A stretch of DNA of 64,000 nucleotides. Source: Ktedonospora formicarum (GTDB lineage Bacteria > Chloroflexota > Ktedonobacteria > Ktedonobacterales > Ktedonobacteraceae). Position 1 is the first letter of the stretch. Every line of letters begins with the position of its first letter. The position numbers and the translations under genes were made by a program. Where the stretch lies: positions 682,001 through 746,000 of the forward strand of contig NZ_BNJF01000001.1 of the NCBI RefSeq assembly GCF_016587355.1, read 5' to 3'. Below are positions 54,019 to 64,000 of the stretch, piece after piece. The notes under the pieces are model-generated. The model was not told the origin of the DNA. It saw only the letters and a program-made list of their open reading frames with translations, and ran no database searches.

Positions 54019-56853
54019 ATGCACGACCTGGAAACGTTCTATGGACCTAATGCTGGTTACGTTCTCGAACTTTATGAACGCTATCAACAGAATCCAGCAT
54101 CAATAGATGAGGCCACCAGGGCCATCTTTGATTCCTGGTCTTCCTCTGAGCAGCCTGTGACGTCCGTTCCATCCGCTAACCGCGTCGTGGCTTCCCAGTC
54201 TCAAGATCAAGAGCACAATGTTTCGCATATTGTCGCCGCCTATTCGTTGGCTCAGGCGATCCGCGAACGAGGACATCTCGGCGCGCACCTGGACCCGCTG
54301 GGCAGCGAACCACCAGGAGATCCCGCTCTACTCTCTGCGACCTATGACCTGAGCGATGAAGACCTGGCCCAATTGCCGCCCGATGTCATTGGTGGACATT
54401 CCGCCGAAGGGGCCGCGAATGCCCTGGAAGCGATCAATGCTCTTCGCGCTATGTATTCGGGCTCGATCAGTTATGAATTTGATCAGGTCAAAAGCCCGGA
54501 TGAGCGTGGCTGGCTACGTGATGCCGTGGGCTTGCATCTCTATCATCGCCAACCTTCGCCCGCTGAGGCCCGTCGCCTACTCAAGCGCATGACAGAGGTT
54601 GAAGCCTTTGAGCGCTATCTTCACCAGACTTTTACCGCACAAAAGCGCTTCTCTATAGAAGGTACCGATATCCTGGTACCCATGATAGATGAGATTATCT
54701 CCGCCGCCGTGGACTCGGAGACTCGCAATGTCATTATCGGCATGGCTCACCGTGGGCGCCTGAACGTGATGGCCCATGTACTGGAAAAGAGCTATGCCGC
54801 GATTTTCTCTGAATTCGCGCACGCTCGCCATGAAGAAGGCACACCTCTCACGGATAGCTTTGGCTATGGCTGGACGGGTGACGTGAAATACCACCTGGGA
54901 GCCGAGCACTTGCTTGGCGAAGGCGCATCGGTCGATCTGAAGGTTATCCTGGCTCCCAATCCCAGCCACCTGGAGTTCGTCAATCCTGTCATCGAAGGCA
55001 TGGCCCGAGCCGAACAGGAGATTCGCGCCCTACGTGGCTCTCCCCTGCTAGACGTCGATCATACCTTGCCAATCCAGATTCACGGGGATGCGGCCTTCCC
55101 TGGCGAAGGCGTCGTAGCCGAGACGCTCAACCTTTGGCACCTACGTGGCTACTGGGTGGGAGGTACCATCCATATTATTGTCAACAATCAGCTTGGCTTC
55201 ACAACTGATCCCGAATCCTCACGCTCAACGCTCTTCGCAAGCGACATGGCAAAAGGCTTTGGCATACCCATCATCCACGTCAATGCCGATGATCCCTATG
55301 CCTGTCTGACCGCTGTCCGTATCGCGCACGCCTATCGCGACCGCTTCCATAAAGATGTGCTAGTCGACCTGATTGGCTATCGTCGCTGGGGCCATAACGA
55401 AGGAGATGAACCAGCCTTTACACAGCCACAAATGTACGAGATCATTCGCAGCCATCCAACCGTGCGCGAACTCTTTGCCAAGCGTTTAGACACTGATGGT
55501 GTACTCCCTCTGGATGAAGCCCAGAGCCTATGGGAGGAGGAGTTTAGCTTACTAGAGCAGGCCAAACGTGAGGCAGACAATGGCGCGGTGAAGATTGAAC
55601 GGGTAGAGATCGAGCGCAAGCAGGAAGCCTATCCGATTGATATTCAGGTCCCCCGTCTGAGTGCCGAACAACTGAATCTCTATAATGAAGAACTCTTGAA
55701 CTGGCCGAAGAGCTTTCACCCACACCCTAAGCTAGAACGCATCCTCCAGCGGCGCGCCAATGCGCTTGGGCCAGATGGTGGGATTGACTGGGGACAGGCC
55801 GAGGCTCTGGCCTTTGCCTCTATTCTCTCCGAAGGGACGCCCATTCGCCTGACAGGTCAGGACTCAGAACGTGGCACCTTCAATCACCGGCATGCGGTCC
55901 TGCATAGTAAACAAGGACATATGACCTTCCTCCCGCTGCAACGCCTCTCCACCGCTCGCGCTTCCTTTACCGTCTTCAACAGCCCATTGAGTGAGGTTGC
56001 CCCTCTGGGCTATGAATATGGATATAGCGTCCAGGCTCCCGAGACGCTGATACTCTGGGAGGCTCAGTATGGTGACTTCTCAAATGTCGCACAGGTGATA
56101 ACAGATCAATTTATTGCCTCGGGCCGCGCCAAATGGCGGCAGGACTCATCACTTATCATGCTTCTCCCTCATGGCTACGAAGGCAATGGGCCAGATCATT
56201 CGAGCGCACGCCTTGAACGTTATCTGCAACTCTCGGCCGAGGACAACTGGCGCATCGCCAACTGCTCGACAGCGGCACAATACTTTCATCTGCTCCGCCT
56301 GCAGGCTTACTTACTTTCGCGGTATCCACGCCCACTCATCATTATGACGCCTAAGAGCTTGCTGCGTCATCCTCTCGCCTCCTCACGCTTGAGCGATTTG
56401 ACAGAGGGGAGTTTCCAGCCAGTCATAGATGACCCACGCGCCAGCCAGAAGCGCGAGCCTGTACGCAGAGTGGTTTTATGTAGCGGTAAGATCTCAATCG
56501 ACTTGCTTTCACATGAGAGCCGCATGCACAATGAGGATACCGCCATTATACGTGTGGAACTGCTCTATCCCTTCCCCAAAAGGTCTTTGAAGAAGATACT
56601 TGAGGGATATCCAAATGCCAAGGAATTCCTTTGGGTGCAGGAAGAGCCACATAACATGGGGGCCTGGGCCTATATCGCGCCCCACCTCAAAAAACTGCTG
56701 GGAGAGAATGTTGACGTTCGCGTCATCGCGCGCCCCGACCGCTCCAGCCCGGCTGCTGGCTTCTGGGATATCCATAGCGCCGAACAAGAGCAGCTCATCG
56801 CGGAAGCCGCGGGTATATCAATAAAACAGACCGGAGGGAAACATGTCCGCTGA
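54019..56853 (+). CDS. sucA: 2-oxoglutarate dehydrogenase E1 (sucA/odhA)
   Basis: 944 residues from ATG 54019 (AAGGAAT upstream); an extra 18 N-terminal residues in frame are unlikely. The N-terminal [24 protein letters not shown] is typical of E1o. TPP and active-site regions include [17 protein letters not shown] near 242, [20 protein letters not shown] near 360, [11 protein letters not shown] and [20 protein letters not shown] near 460, and the transketolase-like C-terminal part ([17 protein letters not shown]). It decarboxylates 2-oxoglutarate in the TCA cycle. The start of sucB lies 11 bases within its 3' end. Confidence 0.96.
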   Translation: MHDLETFYGPNAGYVLELYERYQQNPASIDEATRAIFDSWSSSEQPVTSVPSANRVVASQSQDQEHNVSHIVAAYSLAQAIRERGHLGAHLDPLGSEPPGDPALLSATYDLSDEDLAQLPPDVIGGHSAEGAANALEAINALRAMYSGSISYEFDQVKSPDERGWLRDAVGLHLYHRQPSPAEARRLLKRMTEVEAFERYLHQTFTAQKRFSIEGTDILVPMIDEIISAAVDSETRNVIIGMAHRGRLNVMAHVLEKSYAAIFSEFAHARHEEGTPLTDSFGYGWTGDVKYHLGAEHLLGEGASVDLKVILAPNPSHLEFVNPVIEGMARAEQEIRALRGSPLLDVDHTLPIQIHGDAAFPGEGVVAETLNLWHLRGYWVGGTIHIIVNNQLGFTTDPESSRSTLFASDMAKGFGIPIIHVNADDPYACLTAVRIAHAYRDRFHKDVLVDLIGYRRWGHNEGDEPAFTQPQMYEIIRSHPTVRELFAKRLDTDGVLPLDEAQSLWEEEFSLLEQAKREADNGAVKIERVEIERKQEAYPIDIQVPRLSAEQLNLYNEELLNWPKSFHPHPKLERILQRRANALGPDGGIDWGQAEALAFASILSEGTPIRLTGQDSERGTFNHRHAVLHSKQGHMTFLPLQRLSTARASFTVFNSPLSEVAPLGYEYGYSVQAPETLILWEAQYGDFSNVAQVITDQFIASGRAKWRQDSSLIMLLPHGYEGNGPDHSSARLERYLQLSAEDNWRIANCSTAAQYFHLLRLQAYLLSRYPRPLIIMTPKSLLRHPLASSRLSDLTEGSFQPVIDDPRASQKREPVRRVVLCSGKISIDLLSHESRMHNEDTAIIRVELLYPFPKRSLKKILEGYPNAKEFLWVQEEPHNMGAWAYIAPHLKKLLGENVDVRVIARPDRSSPAAGFWDIHSAEQEQLIAEAAGISIKQTGGKHVR

Positions 56854-58135
56854 GATTCGTGTACCGACCCTGGGAGAATCGCTCGTCGATGCTACCATCG
56901 CTAACTGGTTAAAGAAAGAGGGCGAAAGCGTCCGCCAAGGCGAGACACTGGCTGAGCTTGAGACCGATAAAATTAACGTTGAGGTGAACGCCGATCAGGA
57001 TGGCGTATTGCAGAAGATCGTCAAGCAGACGGGTGATACCGTCTCGGTTGGCGAAGTTATCGGCATACTTGGCGAACAAGCAGCTGCAGCCGTCAAGCCG
57101 TCAAGCAACGGCACTAGCACAGCCGAAGCGCCCAGGCCCAAATCCGGAACGATGACCGAGCGCACTCCATCTCAGCCACTGACCGCCTCGGTAGAATCAC
57201 AGCGCCCTCCTTCTCCACTCGCGCGCCGAATTGCCGCCGAGTACAACGTTGATATCTCGCAGGTCAAAGGGAGCAGTCCTCATGGTCGCGTGACCCGGGA
57301 GGATGTCATCAATTACATGGAGCAGAACACAGGGGAGATGAAAGCGATCAAGGTCCCGCAGGAGCCTCAGCCCCAGGCGGCCCCTGCGGCTCCACGCCTA
57401 CAGGCCCCTGCGCCCCAACCTGTAGCCGACGCATCGGGACGCGAAGAGCGTGTGCGCATGTCACGCCGCCGCCAGACCATCGCCCAGCGGCTGGTCAATG
57501 TGCAGCAAACAGCAGCCATGCTCACCACCTTCAACGAGGTCGATATGAGCGCGATCATGGAGGTGCGCGCTCGCCGCAAGGACGCATTCAAGGAGCGGCA
57601 TAACGTCTCACTTGGCTTCATGTCCTTCTTCACAAAGGCTGTAGTCGGGGCCCTAAAGGCATTCCCTCGCCTGAACGCCGAGATCCAGGGCAATGAGATG
57701 GTCATCAAGCACTACTACGATATCGGAATCGCGGTCGGCGCGGATGAGGGTCTGGTTGTCCCAGTTGTACGGGATGCGGATCGAAAGTCCTTCGCTGAAA
57801 TAGAGCGTGAAATCGCAGATCTCGCACGCCGCGCACGCGCTAATACTCTCTCGCTGGGAGATCTACAAGGAGGCACCTTCACGATCACTAACGGAGGCAT
57901 CTTTGGCTCAATGCTCTCGACTCCCATTCTTAATGGTCCACAAGTTGGAATCCTGGGCATGCACAAGATTGAGCAGCGTCCTATCGCACTCAATGGCGAG
58001 GTAGTCATCCGTCCGATGATGTATGTCGCGCTCTCATACGACCACCGCATCGTCGATGGTAGCGAGGCAGTACGCTTCCTGGTAAAGATCAAAGAACTGA
58101 TAGAGGACCCCGAAGCACTTCTACTTGAAGGTTAG
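56843..58135 (+). CDS. sucB: Dihydrolipoyl succinyltransferase E2
   Basis: 430 residues. Lipoyl domain 1-78 with [10 protein letters not shown] (lipoylated Lys), a Pro/Ala linker, the E3/E1-binding domain ([32 protein letters not shown]) near 125-160, a second Gln/Pro/Ala linker, and the catalytic core ending in [19 protein letters not shown] with the HxxxDG motif. It transfers succinyl to CoA. Start ATG 56843 after GGAGGG. E3 (lipoamide dehydrogenase) is not in the window. Confidence 0.95.
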   Translation: MSAEIRVPTLGESLVDATIANWLKKEGESVRQGETLAELETDKINVEVNADQDGVLQKIVKQTGDTVSVGEVIGILGEQAAAAVKPSSNGTSTAEAPRPKSGTMTERTPSQPLTASVESQRPPSPLARRIAAEYNVDISQVKGSSPHGRVTREDVINYMEQNTGEMKAIKVPQEPQPQAAPAAPRLQAPAPQPVADASGREERVRMSRRRQTIAQRLVNVQQTAAMLTTFNEVDMSAIMEVRARRKDAFKERHNVSLGFMSFFTKAVVGALKAFPRLNAEIQGNEMVIKHYYDIGIAVGADEGLVVPVVRDADRKSFAEIEREIADLARRARANTLSLGDLQGGTFTITNGGIFGSMLSTPILNGPQVGILGMHKIEQRPIALNGEVVIRPMMYVALSYDHRIVDGSEAVRFLVKIKELIEDPEALLLEG

Positions 58136-58466
58136 GAACAACTTTAGGGCTACTAGAACGTTATCTTTGTGAGCGTACTTTTCTGTGCGTAAATCTCAGA
58201 AGCAAAGTGGGTGTGCTGAGCTTTGTGGTTATCACCACCAGCAGGCGCACCCGCTTCTTCCTTGGCTCGCACAGTACAATACATCAGCATTGACAACGTT
58301 GACCAAATCCTTGAGGCTTTTTTGATTTTCCTCGACAGGGAACGTTTCACTCTGTATAATCAAGTAGAAACCGTCACACCGCCATGCATCAAGATAATAC
58401 ACTTTGAGCGGGTTTTGTGTGTAAGAGTTTTTATTTAAAAGATAAACAATTTCTGTCGGGCAAAGC
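58136..58466. other. Gap between sucB and the FHA kinase gene
   Basis: 331 bases. The middle is AT-rich; a promoter (TCGACA, 17 bases, TATAAT) is at 58332-58360. No clear terminator for sucAB is seen. Confidence 0.5.
58332..58360 (+). promoter_or_regulatory. Probable sigma-70-type promoter of the FHA kinase gene
   Basis: TCGACA (58332-58337), a 17-base spacer, and TATAAT (58355-58360). It leaves a leader of about 100-150 bases depending on the start codon. Confidence 0.6.
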
Positions 58467-59987
58467 ATGTTACCTCTTTGCGACTACGTACCACTTGAGA
58501 ATAGCAAGAGTATGAACATCGACAAGTCTCATGGCAGAACAGAGGGAGTTGATCGGGGTATGCAACCAGAGAATGTTTCTCCTCACCAGGCTGGGCGCGG
58601 CGAAGATGCGGGGGCATTGATTGGAAAAACGCTGGGCCAGTTTCGCATTGTGGACCGCATCGGTGCCGGAGGCATGGCGACGGTATTCAAAGCGTACCAG
58701 CCTACTCTGGACCGTTATGTCGCTATCAAAATCCTTCCAGCTTACCATGCGCGTGACCCAATCTTTGTCAAACGCTTCGTACAGGAGGCACGCTCTGTAG
58801 CGAAGCTGGCACACCCAAATATTGTCCAGATTCATGACTTTGGCGAACTTGATAATATCACCTTCATCGTCATGGAATGTGTCGATGGAGGAACACTCAA
58901 GGATCGCTTAAAGGGACCAATTCCCGTCACAGAAGCGGCAGACTTCATCATCCAAGCGGCGGAAGGGCTTGACTGCGCGCACCGCAATGGTATCGTGCAT
59001 CGTGATGTCAAACCCGCTAATATGCTACTGCGCAAAGATGGACATCTCCTGCTTTCTGACTTTGGAATCGCGAAAATTCTAGAAGGCACAACCAATCTGA
59101 CACGCGTAGGAACCGGCATTGGCACCCCTCAATATATGTCACCCGAGCAGGGCACCGGGCAGGCGGTCGACCGTCGTAGCGACATCTATTCACTTGGCAT
59201 TGTCTTCTTCCACTGCCTGACCGGACGCGTGCCTTTCGCGGCTGAGAATCCGCTCTCAGTCACGCTCAAGCACGTCAATGATCCCTTGCCAGTCGAGCGC
59301 TTGAGCGCTGAAAATGTGCCTCCCAGCATCATCCAAATTATCACAAAGATGGCAGCCAAGCAGCCAGTTGATCGTTATCAATCTGCGGATGTCTTTATTG
59401 GCGCTCTCACGAGTGCTCTCACAGCCGCCAATCTCTCGATGCCACGCCCCTGGCGCGTGATGGGGGGTTCATCACCCTCACATGATCAAATTCCCGTACC
59501 GGTGCAGCCATTGCCACCTACTAGTTCCCCAGACCTGAATATGGCTGGGGGACAGCAGATGATAACCTGCTTCCGCTGTGGGGCTCAGAATCCACGCTCA
59601 CGCCTCTTCTGTACGTCATGTGGCGACGACCTCTCCAATAAGCGTGCGGCCCTTGATCGCTACACTGATGGCAGCGGTCGCCCTGTCCTGGCACGTCTCA
59701 CTATTCAGAATGGCCCGATGGCCCAGCGCTCCTTCCGCTTTCACCAGGATGTAACAACCATTGGACGAACCAACGGTTGCGATCTAGTCATCTCGGGTCG
59801 CACCGTTTCACGCAGGCATGCCCGCCTCTGGTTCGCGGAGGGTCGCTGGTTCCTCGCCGACCTGGGAAGTGTTAATGGAACCATGCTCAACAATGTTCGC
59901 ATACAGCAACCAGTGGCATTAAATGATGGTGATGTCATCCATTTTGGTGATGAGGCCGTGGTGTTTAATATAACGTATGGGTCATAA
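58467..59987 (+). CDS. Ser/Thr protein kinase with zinc ribbon and C-terminal FHA domain
   Basis: Up to 506 residues; ATG 58467, 58512 or 58560 are possible starts. Kinase domain ~55-315: GAGGMATVFKAYQ, VAIKIL, HRDVKPANMLL, DFGIAK, GTPQYMSPEQ, all catalytic residues present. A short Ser/Pro linker leads to a CxxC-x-CxxC zinc ribbon (CFRCG...CTSCG) near 370, then an FHA domain ~405-500 (IGRTNGCDLVISGRTVSRRHARLWF, SVNGTMLNN), which binds phosphothreonine peptides. No membrane segment, so it is cytosolic. The kinase and FHA could work on one another or on a partner. Confidence 0.94.
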   Translation: MLPLCDYVPLENSKSMNIDKSHGRTEGVDRGMQPENVSPHQAGRGEDAGALIGKTLGQFRIVDRIGAGGMATVFKAYQPTLDRYVAIKILPAYHARDPIFVKRFVQEARSVAKLAHPNIVQIHDFGELDNITFIVMECVDGGTLKDRLKGPIPVTEAADFIIQAAEGLDCAHRNGIVHRDVKPANMLLRKDGHLLLSDFGIAKILEGTTNLTRVGTGIGTPQYMSPEQGTGQAVDRRSDIYSLGIVFFHCLTGRVPFAAENPLSVTLKHVNDPLPVERLSAENVPPSIIQIITKMAAKQPVDRYQSADVFIGALTSALTAANLSMPRPWRVMGGSSPSHDQIPVPVQPLPPTSSPDLNMAGGQQMITCFRCGAQNPRSRLFCTSCGDDLSNKRAALDRYTDGSGRPVLARLTIQNGPMAQRSFRFHQDVTTIGRTNGCDLVISGRTVSRRHARLWFAEGRWFLADLGSVNGTMLNNVRIQQPVALNDGDVIHFGDEAVVFNITYGS

Positions 59988-60024
59988 AGACTCCTCACCA
60001 TCAAAAGCTGGAAGGAATAAAACG

Positions 60025-60564
60025 ATGACTTCAATAAATCCACTTGTGCAAGTCGCGCAACAATTGACGCTGGGAGCAGCGGTCCGCCAGAATCATGCCC
60101 TTGAACATGCTACAATTGTCTTGCTCTCGCGCAAGTATCCCGAAGTACGTCTCTCAGGCATTTCATTTGCCGCAGGTTTCTTCGTGTTTGGTGAACTTCC
60201 AACTGAAGCGATCCTGCCCACTGCGCAGGAAGCTCTGCATCTCTTACGCACAACACAACCAGAACTGGCAATTCATGAGCGCTGTGGTACCAATATGGCG
60301 GTCGCAGGCATTCTTACCGGACTCTCAGCGATGACGGTCGCCAAGATGCGCCGTCCCTATAGCACCGCGAATAATGTGATTTTGGCCTCGACAGCAGCCC
60401 TTGTTCTGGCACGCCCGCTTGGTTTGACGGTGCAGCGTTTTATCACAACTCAGACACCTAACAATTCCATGACCATTCTCGATGTCAAACCGATGAGCGT
60501 ACTAGGCGCTCCGGCTCACTTTGTTAGCACCGATAATCCCGAGGCAGCGGGACTCTTCGGTTAG
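60025..60564 (+). CDS. DUF6391-family protein
   Basis: 179 residues from ATG 60025 (GGAAGGAA upstream). AVRQNHALEHATIVLLSRKYPEVRLSG is the hallmark (HALEHA). Hydrophobic segments NMAVAGILTGLSAMTVAKM and NVILASTAALVLARPLG suggest membrane contact. A conserved family of Chloroflexota and cyanobacteria with no known function. It follows the FHA kinase by 37 bases and precedes the sulfurtransferase by 14, so the three may be one operon. Confidence 0.72.
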   Translation: MTSINPLVQVAQQLTLGAAVRQNHALEHATIVLLSRKYPEVRLSGISFAAGFFVFGELPTEAILPTAQEALHLLRTTQPELAIHERCGTNMAVAGILTGLSAMTVAKMRRPYSTANNVILASTAALVLARPLGLTVQRFITTQTPNNSMTILDVKPMSVLGAPAHFVSTDNPEAAGLFG

Positions 60565-60578
60565 AGAGGACGATACTG

Positions 60579-61477
60579 TTGGATCAGGGAACTTTAGAAC
60601 CACAGCGGCAAGCATTTCTCGTAGAGACTGAGTGGCTGGCGGAACATTTGAGCGATCCCCATCTCCGCATTGTAGACATGCGTGGCTATGTCCGTAGCGT
60701 TGAGCGCGAAGAATCTGATGGCACAAAGGTACAGGACACGCACTATGTTGGAGCCCGCGATGAATATGAGCAGGAACATATTCCAGGCGCGGTGTACATC
60801 GATTGGAGCAGTGACATCGTCGATCACGACGACGCAGTGGAAGCTCAAATCGCGCCAGCGGAACGCTTCGCCGAGGTGTTAGGGCGTCTGGGAATTGGCA
60901 ATCAGCATCTCGTTGTGGCTTACGACTCCCATCCCGCCTCTCAGTTCTCAACCCGCCTGTGGTGGGCCTTAAACTACTATGGGCATACCCAGGTTGTCGT
61001 GCTCAATGGGGACTCTCCAAGTGGAAACGCGAACAGCGTCCGCTCACCAGCACCATTCCAACCTACGAGCCAACGACCTTTACAGCGGTAGCGCAACCAA
61101 CCTTACGCGCGACGGCTCAAGAGGTTCTGGCACAAATAGGGCAAACAGAAACGACGCTCGTTGACGCTCGTGACTACGGGCAGTATAGTGGACAGGTTCG
61201 CAGGGGCGAAGGTCGGGCCGGACGTATTCCCGGAGCCCTTAGCCTCCCTCGCGAAGAACTGATCGATTCCCAGACAGGAACTTTCCGCAGCAACGAAGAA
61301 CTAAAGCAGATCTTCACTGGCGCTGGCGTCTCACCAAACAAGCATATTGTTGCCTATTGTAACGGTGGAGTGGCAGCCACAACAGTCCTGTTCAGCCTAG
61401 CAATGCTAGGCTATCCTCGGATCACCAACTATGATGGCTCCTGGAACGAATGGGGAGCCGCGAAGATCTTCCCGTAG
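60579..61477 (+). pseudogene. Two-domain sulfurtransferase (rhodanese), frameshifted by one missing G
   Basis: First frame from TTG 60579: FLVETEWLAEHLSDPHLRIVDMRGYV, HIPGAVYIDWSSDI and LGIGNQHLVVAYDSH (inactive N-terminal rhodanese domain). The other frame from about 61012: LSKWKREQRPLTSTIPTYEP, TLVDARDYGQYSGQVRRGEGRAGRIPGALSLP, active-site loop AYCNGGVAATTVLF with the catalytic Cys, and YPRITNYDGSWNEWG. One G added to GGGG at 61008-61011 joins them as VVLNGGLSKWKREQ, near the family's NGGxxxW. It moves sulfane sulfur from thiosulfate or 3-mercaptopyruvate. Otherwise fully conserved. Confidence 0.9.
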
Positions 61478-61494
61478 AAATTTAGAATGGCTCA

Positions 61495-62583
61495 ATGAAC
61501 GAATATCACAACGATCAAACTCTGCCAGAGGACTTGCTTGATCTCAATACGATCATGCGGTCCTTTGGCATTCATACCTGGACAAACCTCGGTCCAGCTG
61601 AATTCTCAAATGCGACTAGCTTGAGCCTGTTAGTAGAGGTTGAGGGCAAGCGCTACATCTTACGCGAGCGCCCTGAGAGTCCAATGGGAAATGACAATGG
61701 GCATCGCGACTCCTTTCATGCCTACTTGCGTCAGCAAGGTATTCCTTTGCCAGCGCACCTTCAGACAGCGCAAAGCGAGCCATATGTCACCATTGGCGAG
61801 GACTCCTTTGAATTACAGGAGTGGCCCGAGGGTGAGCTCTTTAGCACGCTCAATCCGCGTAGTACCACCTGGGGGCAGGCCGCTGCGACAATGCTTGGTC
61901 GTTTGCACCAGGCTTCAAGCCGCTATCAGGGACCACAATATCGCTGGCCTGAAGAGGCGCATATCGGAGCGATGGTACAGAATTGGCTACATCTGGCACG
62001 TGGACGGGCTGAGACTTGCGGGAATCAGGCTATCGCGCTGGCATTAACCAATTGGGCAGAACAATGGGAAGCTGTCTTGCCACCTGCGATGGTTGCTATA
62101 GGAGGTGCGGGAGAATCACTACCGGAATTTCACATTCACGGTGATTATCACGCGCTCAACTTGCGCTTTGGCCCAGCAGGAGTGACAGCAATAATGGGCC
62201 TGGAAGCTTCACGCTGGGAGAAACGCATTTTTGAAGTAGCCTATGCTCTGTTCTACTTCTGCGCTCTATCCTGGCATCCTGGCGAACCGCTGACTCCTCC
62301 CCTGGTGAAGCGAGGCTTTGAACCTGAGCGCGCGCGCCAATTTCTGGCTGCCTATGGCGAGGTATTTCCACCTGTTAAGGGTGAAGCCGCGCTGCTGGCG
62401 GATGCCCTGATGATTATCGCGCCTATCGCCACCATCAATGGCCCGCTTGAGGACCTTTTCTTTGGGTCCGAAGATCTCAATGATATTCAGATTGAGAACC
62501 TTATGGAGCGCCTGAACTGGGCCAGTTCGTTACCATCCTGGCTCAAGCGGATACGTCCCTCATTACAGGAAATGTGGGCTTGA
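61495..62583 (+). CDS. APH-fold phosphotransferase
   Basis: 362 residues. LLVEVEGKRYILRERPES near 45 is a nucleotide-binding strand with the Lys/Arg, and FHIHGDYHALNLRFGPAGVTAIMGLE near 215 is the catalytic loop (HGDYHxxN) followed by a degenerate metal-binding position (GLE where DFE/DFD is usual). Similar to aminoglycoside/choline/homoserine kinases; substrate unknown. The altered Asp may reduce activity. It follows the sulfurtransferase by 17 bases. Confidence 0.78.
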   Translation: MNEYHNDQTLPEDLLDLNTIMRSFGIHTWTNLGPAEFSNATSLSLLVEVEGKRYILRERPESPMGNDNGHRDSFHAYLRQQGIPLPAHLQTAQSEPYVTIGEDSFELQEWPEGELFSTLNPRSTTWGQAAATMLGRLHQASSRYQGPQYRWPEEAHIGAMVQNWLHLARGRAETCGNQAIALALTNWAEQWEAVLPPAMVAIGGAGESLPEFHIHGDYHALNLRFGPAGVTAIMGLEASRWEKRIFEVAYALFYFCALSWHPGEPLTPPLVKRGFEPERARQFLAAYGEVFPPVKGEAALLADALMIIAPIATINGPLEDLFFGSEDLNDIQIENLMERLNWASSLPSWLKRIRPSLQEMWA

Positions 62584-62591
62584 GGAGATTG

Positions 62592-62615
62592 GTCCCTTAG
62601 ATTTGCGTAAGGGAC
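62592..62615. terminator. Short hairpin between the convergent phosphotransferase and kinase genes
   Basis: GTCCCTTA (62592-62599) pairs with 62608-62615 around an 8-base loop. Confidence 0.45.
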
Positions 62616-62617
62616 AC

Positions 62618-64000
62618 TCAATCATTGTAAGTCTCCATATTATTGGTGGGTATGACTGATGACGAAAAAGGTAATGATGGCGAGAACGAGGAGCGCCCCA
62701 GGAGCAAAGGAAGTAGCACACGCAGGTTCAACTGCGGCTCCTTGGGGCTCTGGGAAACTTGAGGGCTTTGCTGGGGAGGGCTTGATGAGGCAACTGTCGC
62801 CTGCGGTTGGGGGGCACTCATTACCTGTTGTTGCTGTTGAACATAGGCAGGTTGAGGTGTGGCTCCTCCCCCCTGGGACATTTGAGCGACACCACCAGGG
62901 GCTTGCTGAGGTGGCGTCTGTGCTACCGAGGCGACCTGACGATTTGGGATAGACTGCTCCATTTTGGCCTTATTTTGGACAAGCGTTTGCTCACCCTCTA
63001 GCTGTTGAATCGCGTTCTGCGCGCCTGAGCGTGCGCTATTCTGTTGAACAGGGATAACCGACGCACCGCAATTGGGGCAGGTAGCGGCCCCAGTTGGAAG
63101 GAGACTACCACAATGAGAGCAGGAACGCGAAGGTGTCTGCATCTGTTGCGGCATAGAGGCTCCAGCCTGGTCAGTGGGGGGCTTGATTCGCCCATCCGCG
63201 ACCATCTGATCATAGAGCGTATCCAGATTAGGCTGCGTGCTATTAGGATTGGGTGGCTGTGATCCCGGTCCCGGCTGTGGCGGAGGTGTAGGAAGGTGCG
63301 CCATGACCATCTGGAGATCATGAGCCAACTCCGCGACCGACTGATAACGATCCTTTGGGCGCATCGCCATTGCGCGCAAGATAATGCGACTGAGTTGCTG
63401 CAATAATTGGGGTGGGATCGCCCCAAGCTGCGCGACATGACGTGAGTGACGAGGCGCAGGCTTCGCTGGCTGAGAGACCCCCAGGCGAAACTGACGGGCT
63501 TCACGGGCCTCTGGGCTCTCTTCCGGCGGATTACTGTTTACAATATCCTGTAAGGTTGGGAGGTCTGGTCGCCGCTGTTGGATTGACTGGTTACGCGCCG
63601 AGACACTGGGAGGCTCATGAGTGGTAAGAGCGAAAAAGAGGGTTCCGCCAAGCGCATAGACGTCGGAACGTGTGTCAGTTCCGGTTCCGCCTGGATACTG
63701 CTCTGGTGGCGCGTAGCCGGGCGTCCCCTGGTGGCGAATAAAGAAAAGGGTGCGCGCTCCATCGGCGGCGGCTTTAGCATTGCCAAGGTCCACCAGCACG
63801 GCGGTTCCATTGGGCATGATACGGATATTATCCGGCTTTATATCGCGGTGAATGATAGGTGGGCGCTGGTTATGCATGAAGTGTACAGCATCGCAAATAG
63901 AGAGTAACCAGCTCATAACCTGCCCGACGGGAATGACCTCGCCACGCTGACGAGTCAAACGAATCAGATCAGTTAAGTCGTTTCCTTCAATATAATTCAG
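62618..64000 (-). CDS. Ser/Thr protein kinase, cut by the right edge; C-terminal frameshift
   Basis: The reading frame is open to the last base; visible part starts LNYIEGNDLTDL. Kinase C-lobe: HRDIKPDNIRI, DLGNAK (DLG in place of DFG), GTPGYAPPEQY, SDVYALGGTLFF. Then a CSHCGSLLPTGAATCPNC zinc ribbon near two-thirds, and a long Gln/Pro/Ser linker. As written it ends in LLLGRSSFSPSLPF... at 62618. With one G added to the coding GGGG (plus-strand 62696-62699) the frame instead gives LLPLLLGALLVLAIITFFVI, a membrane helix, and stops at TAA 62640-62642. The helix version is what such kinases normally have, so the frameshift is likely an error. Confidence 0.85.
   Translation of the reverse strand: MNYIEGNDLTDLIRLTRQRGEVIPVGQVMSWLLSICDAVHFMHNQRPPIIHRDIKPDNIRIMPNGTAVLVDLGNAKAAADGARTLFFIRHQGTPGYAPPEQYPGGTGTDTRSDVYALGGTLFFALTTHEPPSVSARNQSIQQRRPDLPTLQDIVNSNPPEESPEAREARQFRLGVSQPAKPAPRHSRHVAQLGAIPPQLLQQLSRIILRAMAMRPKDRYQSVAELAHDLQMVMAHLPTPPPQPGPGSQPPNPNSTQPNLDTLYDQMVADGRIKPPTDQAGASMPQQMQTPSRSCSHCGSLLPTGAATCPNCGASVIPVQQNSARSGAQNAIQQLEGEQTLVQNKAKMEQSIPNRQVASVAQTPPQQAPGGVAQMSQGGGATPQPAYVQQQQQVMSAPQPQATVASSSPPQQSPQVSQSPKEPQLNLRVLLPLLLGRSSFSPSLPFSSSVIPTNNMETYND

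Noticed and set aside
53746..54087. Minus-strand frame between the T-box and sucA
   Set aside because: No family resemblance, no ribosome site, and it overlaps the sucA start.
60579..61477. Two single-domain rhodaneses overlapping each other
   Set aside because: The overlap region reads as one continuous protein after adding one G, with the inactive and active domains in the usual order.

Overview
This 64-kb window is bacterial chromosome with about 50 genes. I see no phage, insertion sequence, CRISPR array, tRNA or rRNA. The gene style points to Chloroflexota, most likely the Ktedonobacteria: Ser/Thr kinases with zinc ribbons and FHA domains, a CYP102-type P450-reductase fusion, a T-box leader, DUF6391, and a complete oxoglutarate dehydrogenase E1/E2 pair. 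The lineage is an inference from content only.

Layout. 1-7.6 kb: tail of a cut gene, purA, rsmG, a MoxR-type AAA ATPase with its von Willebrand A partner, and an acyltransferase with foreign codon use. 7.8-17.6 kb: a nickel island with ureF, ureD, ureA, ureB, ureC, ureG, a small CxxC metal-binding protein, a Cys-rich DUF1326-like protein, and a CbiM/Q/O-type ECF transporter preceded by a Nur-like box. The Ni transporter feeds urease, and UreG carries a His tail that may stand in for the missing UreE. 17.6-23.9 kb: a sugar kinase, a secreted proline-repeat protein, a His-rich protein and a sugar ABC importer behind a LacI-type operator. 24.2-29.2 kb: a ferric-siderophore uptake operon with a candidate IdeR/DtxR box. 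29.4-33.3 kb: a TetR regulator and a P450 BM3-like fusion. 33.4-37.5 kb: a FadR-type regulator divergent from a sugar-acid operon (dehydrogenase, U32-like protein, enolase-superfamily dehydratase). 37.6-48.7 kb: zinc-ribbon protein, XRE-NB-ARC-TPR regulator, orphan NuoB, HU, rluD, lspA, DksA-like, glgB and LOG protein. 49.1-53.6 kb: ileS plus an AlaX-like gene under an Ile-specific T-box. 54-64 kb: sucAB, an FHA kinase, DUF6391, sulfurtransferase, APH-fold kinase and a kinase cut by the right edge.

Three window-wide patterns stand out. (1) Five genes (ureD, ureC, a FecCD permease, the sulfurtransferase and the last kinase) are each broken by exactly one missing G in a short G run on the coding strand; each is repaired by adding it back. 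That looks like systematic base-calling or assembly error, or a real decay process, and must be settled before urease is called functional or dead. (2) A family of about 50-bp imperfect palindromes occurs directly upstream of four unrelated genes (purA, the VWA gene, a zinc-ribbon gene, the DksA-like gene). (3) Very long, perfect, sequence-unique hairpins (up to 29-bp arms with 0-3 nt loops) close many transcription units.

The best candidates for new biology are the shared leader palindrome, the Ile T-box operon pairing a zinc-ligand-less AlaX paralogue with an IleRS carrying a swapped GxHH signature, and the Nur-box/ECF/urease nickel circuit.
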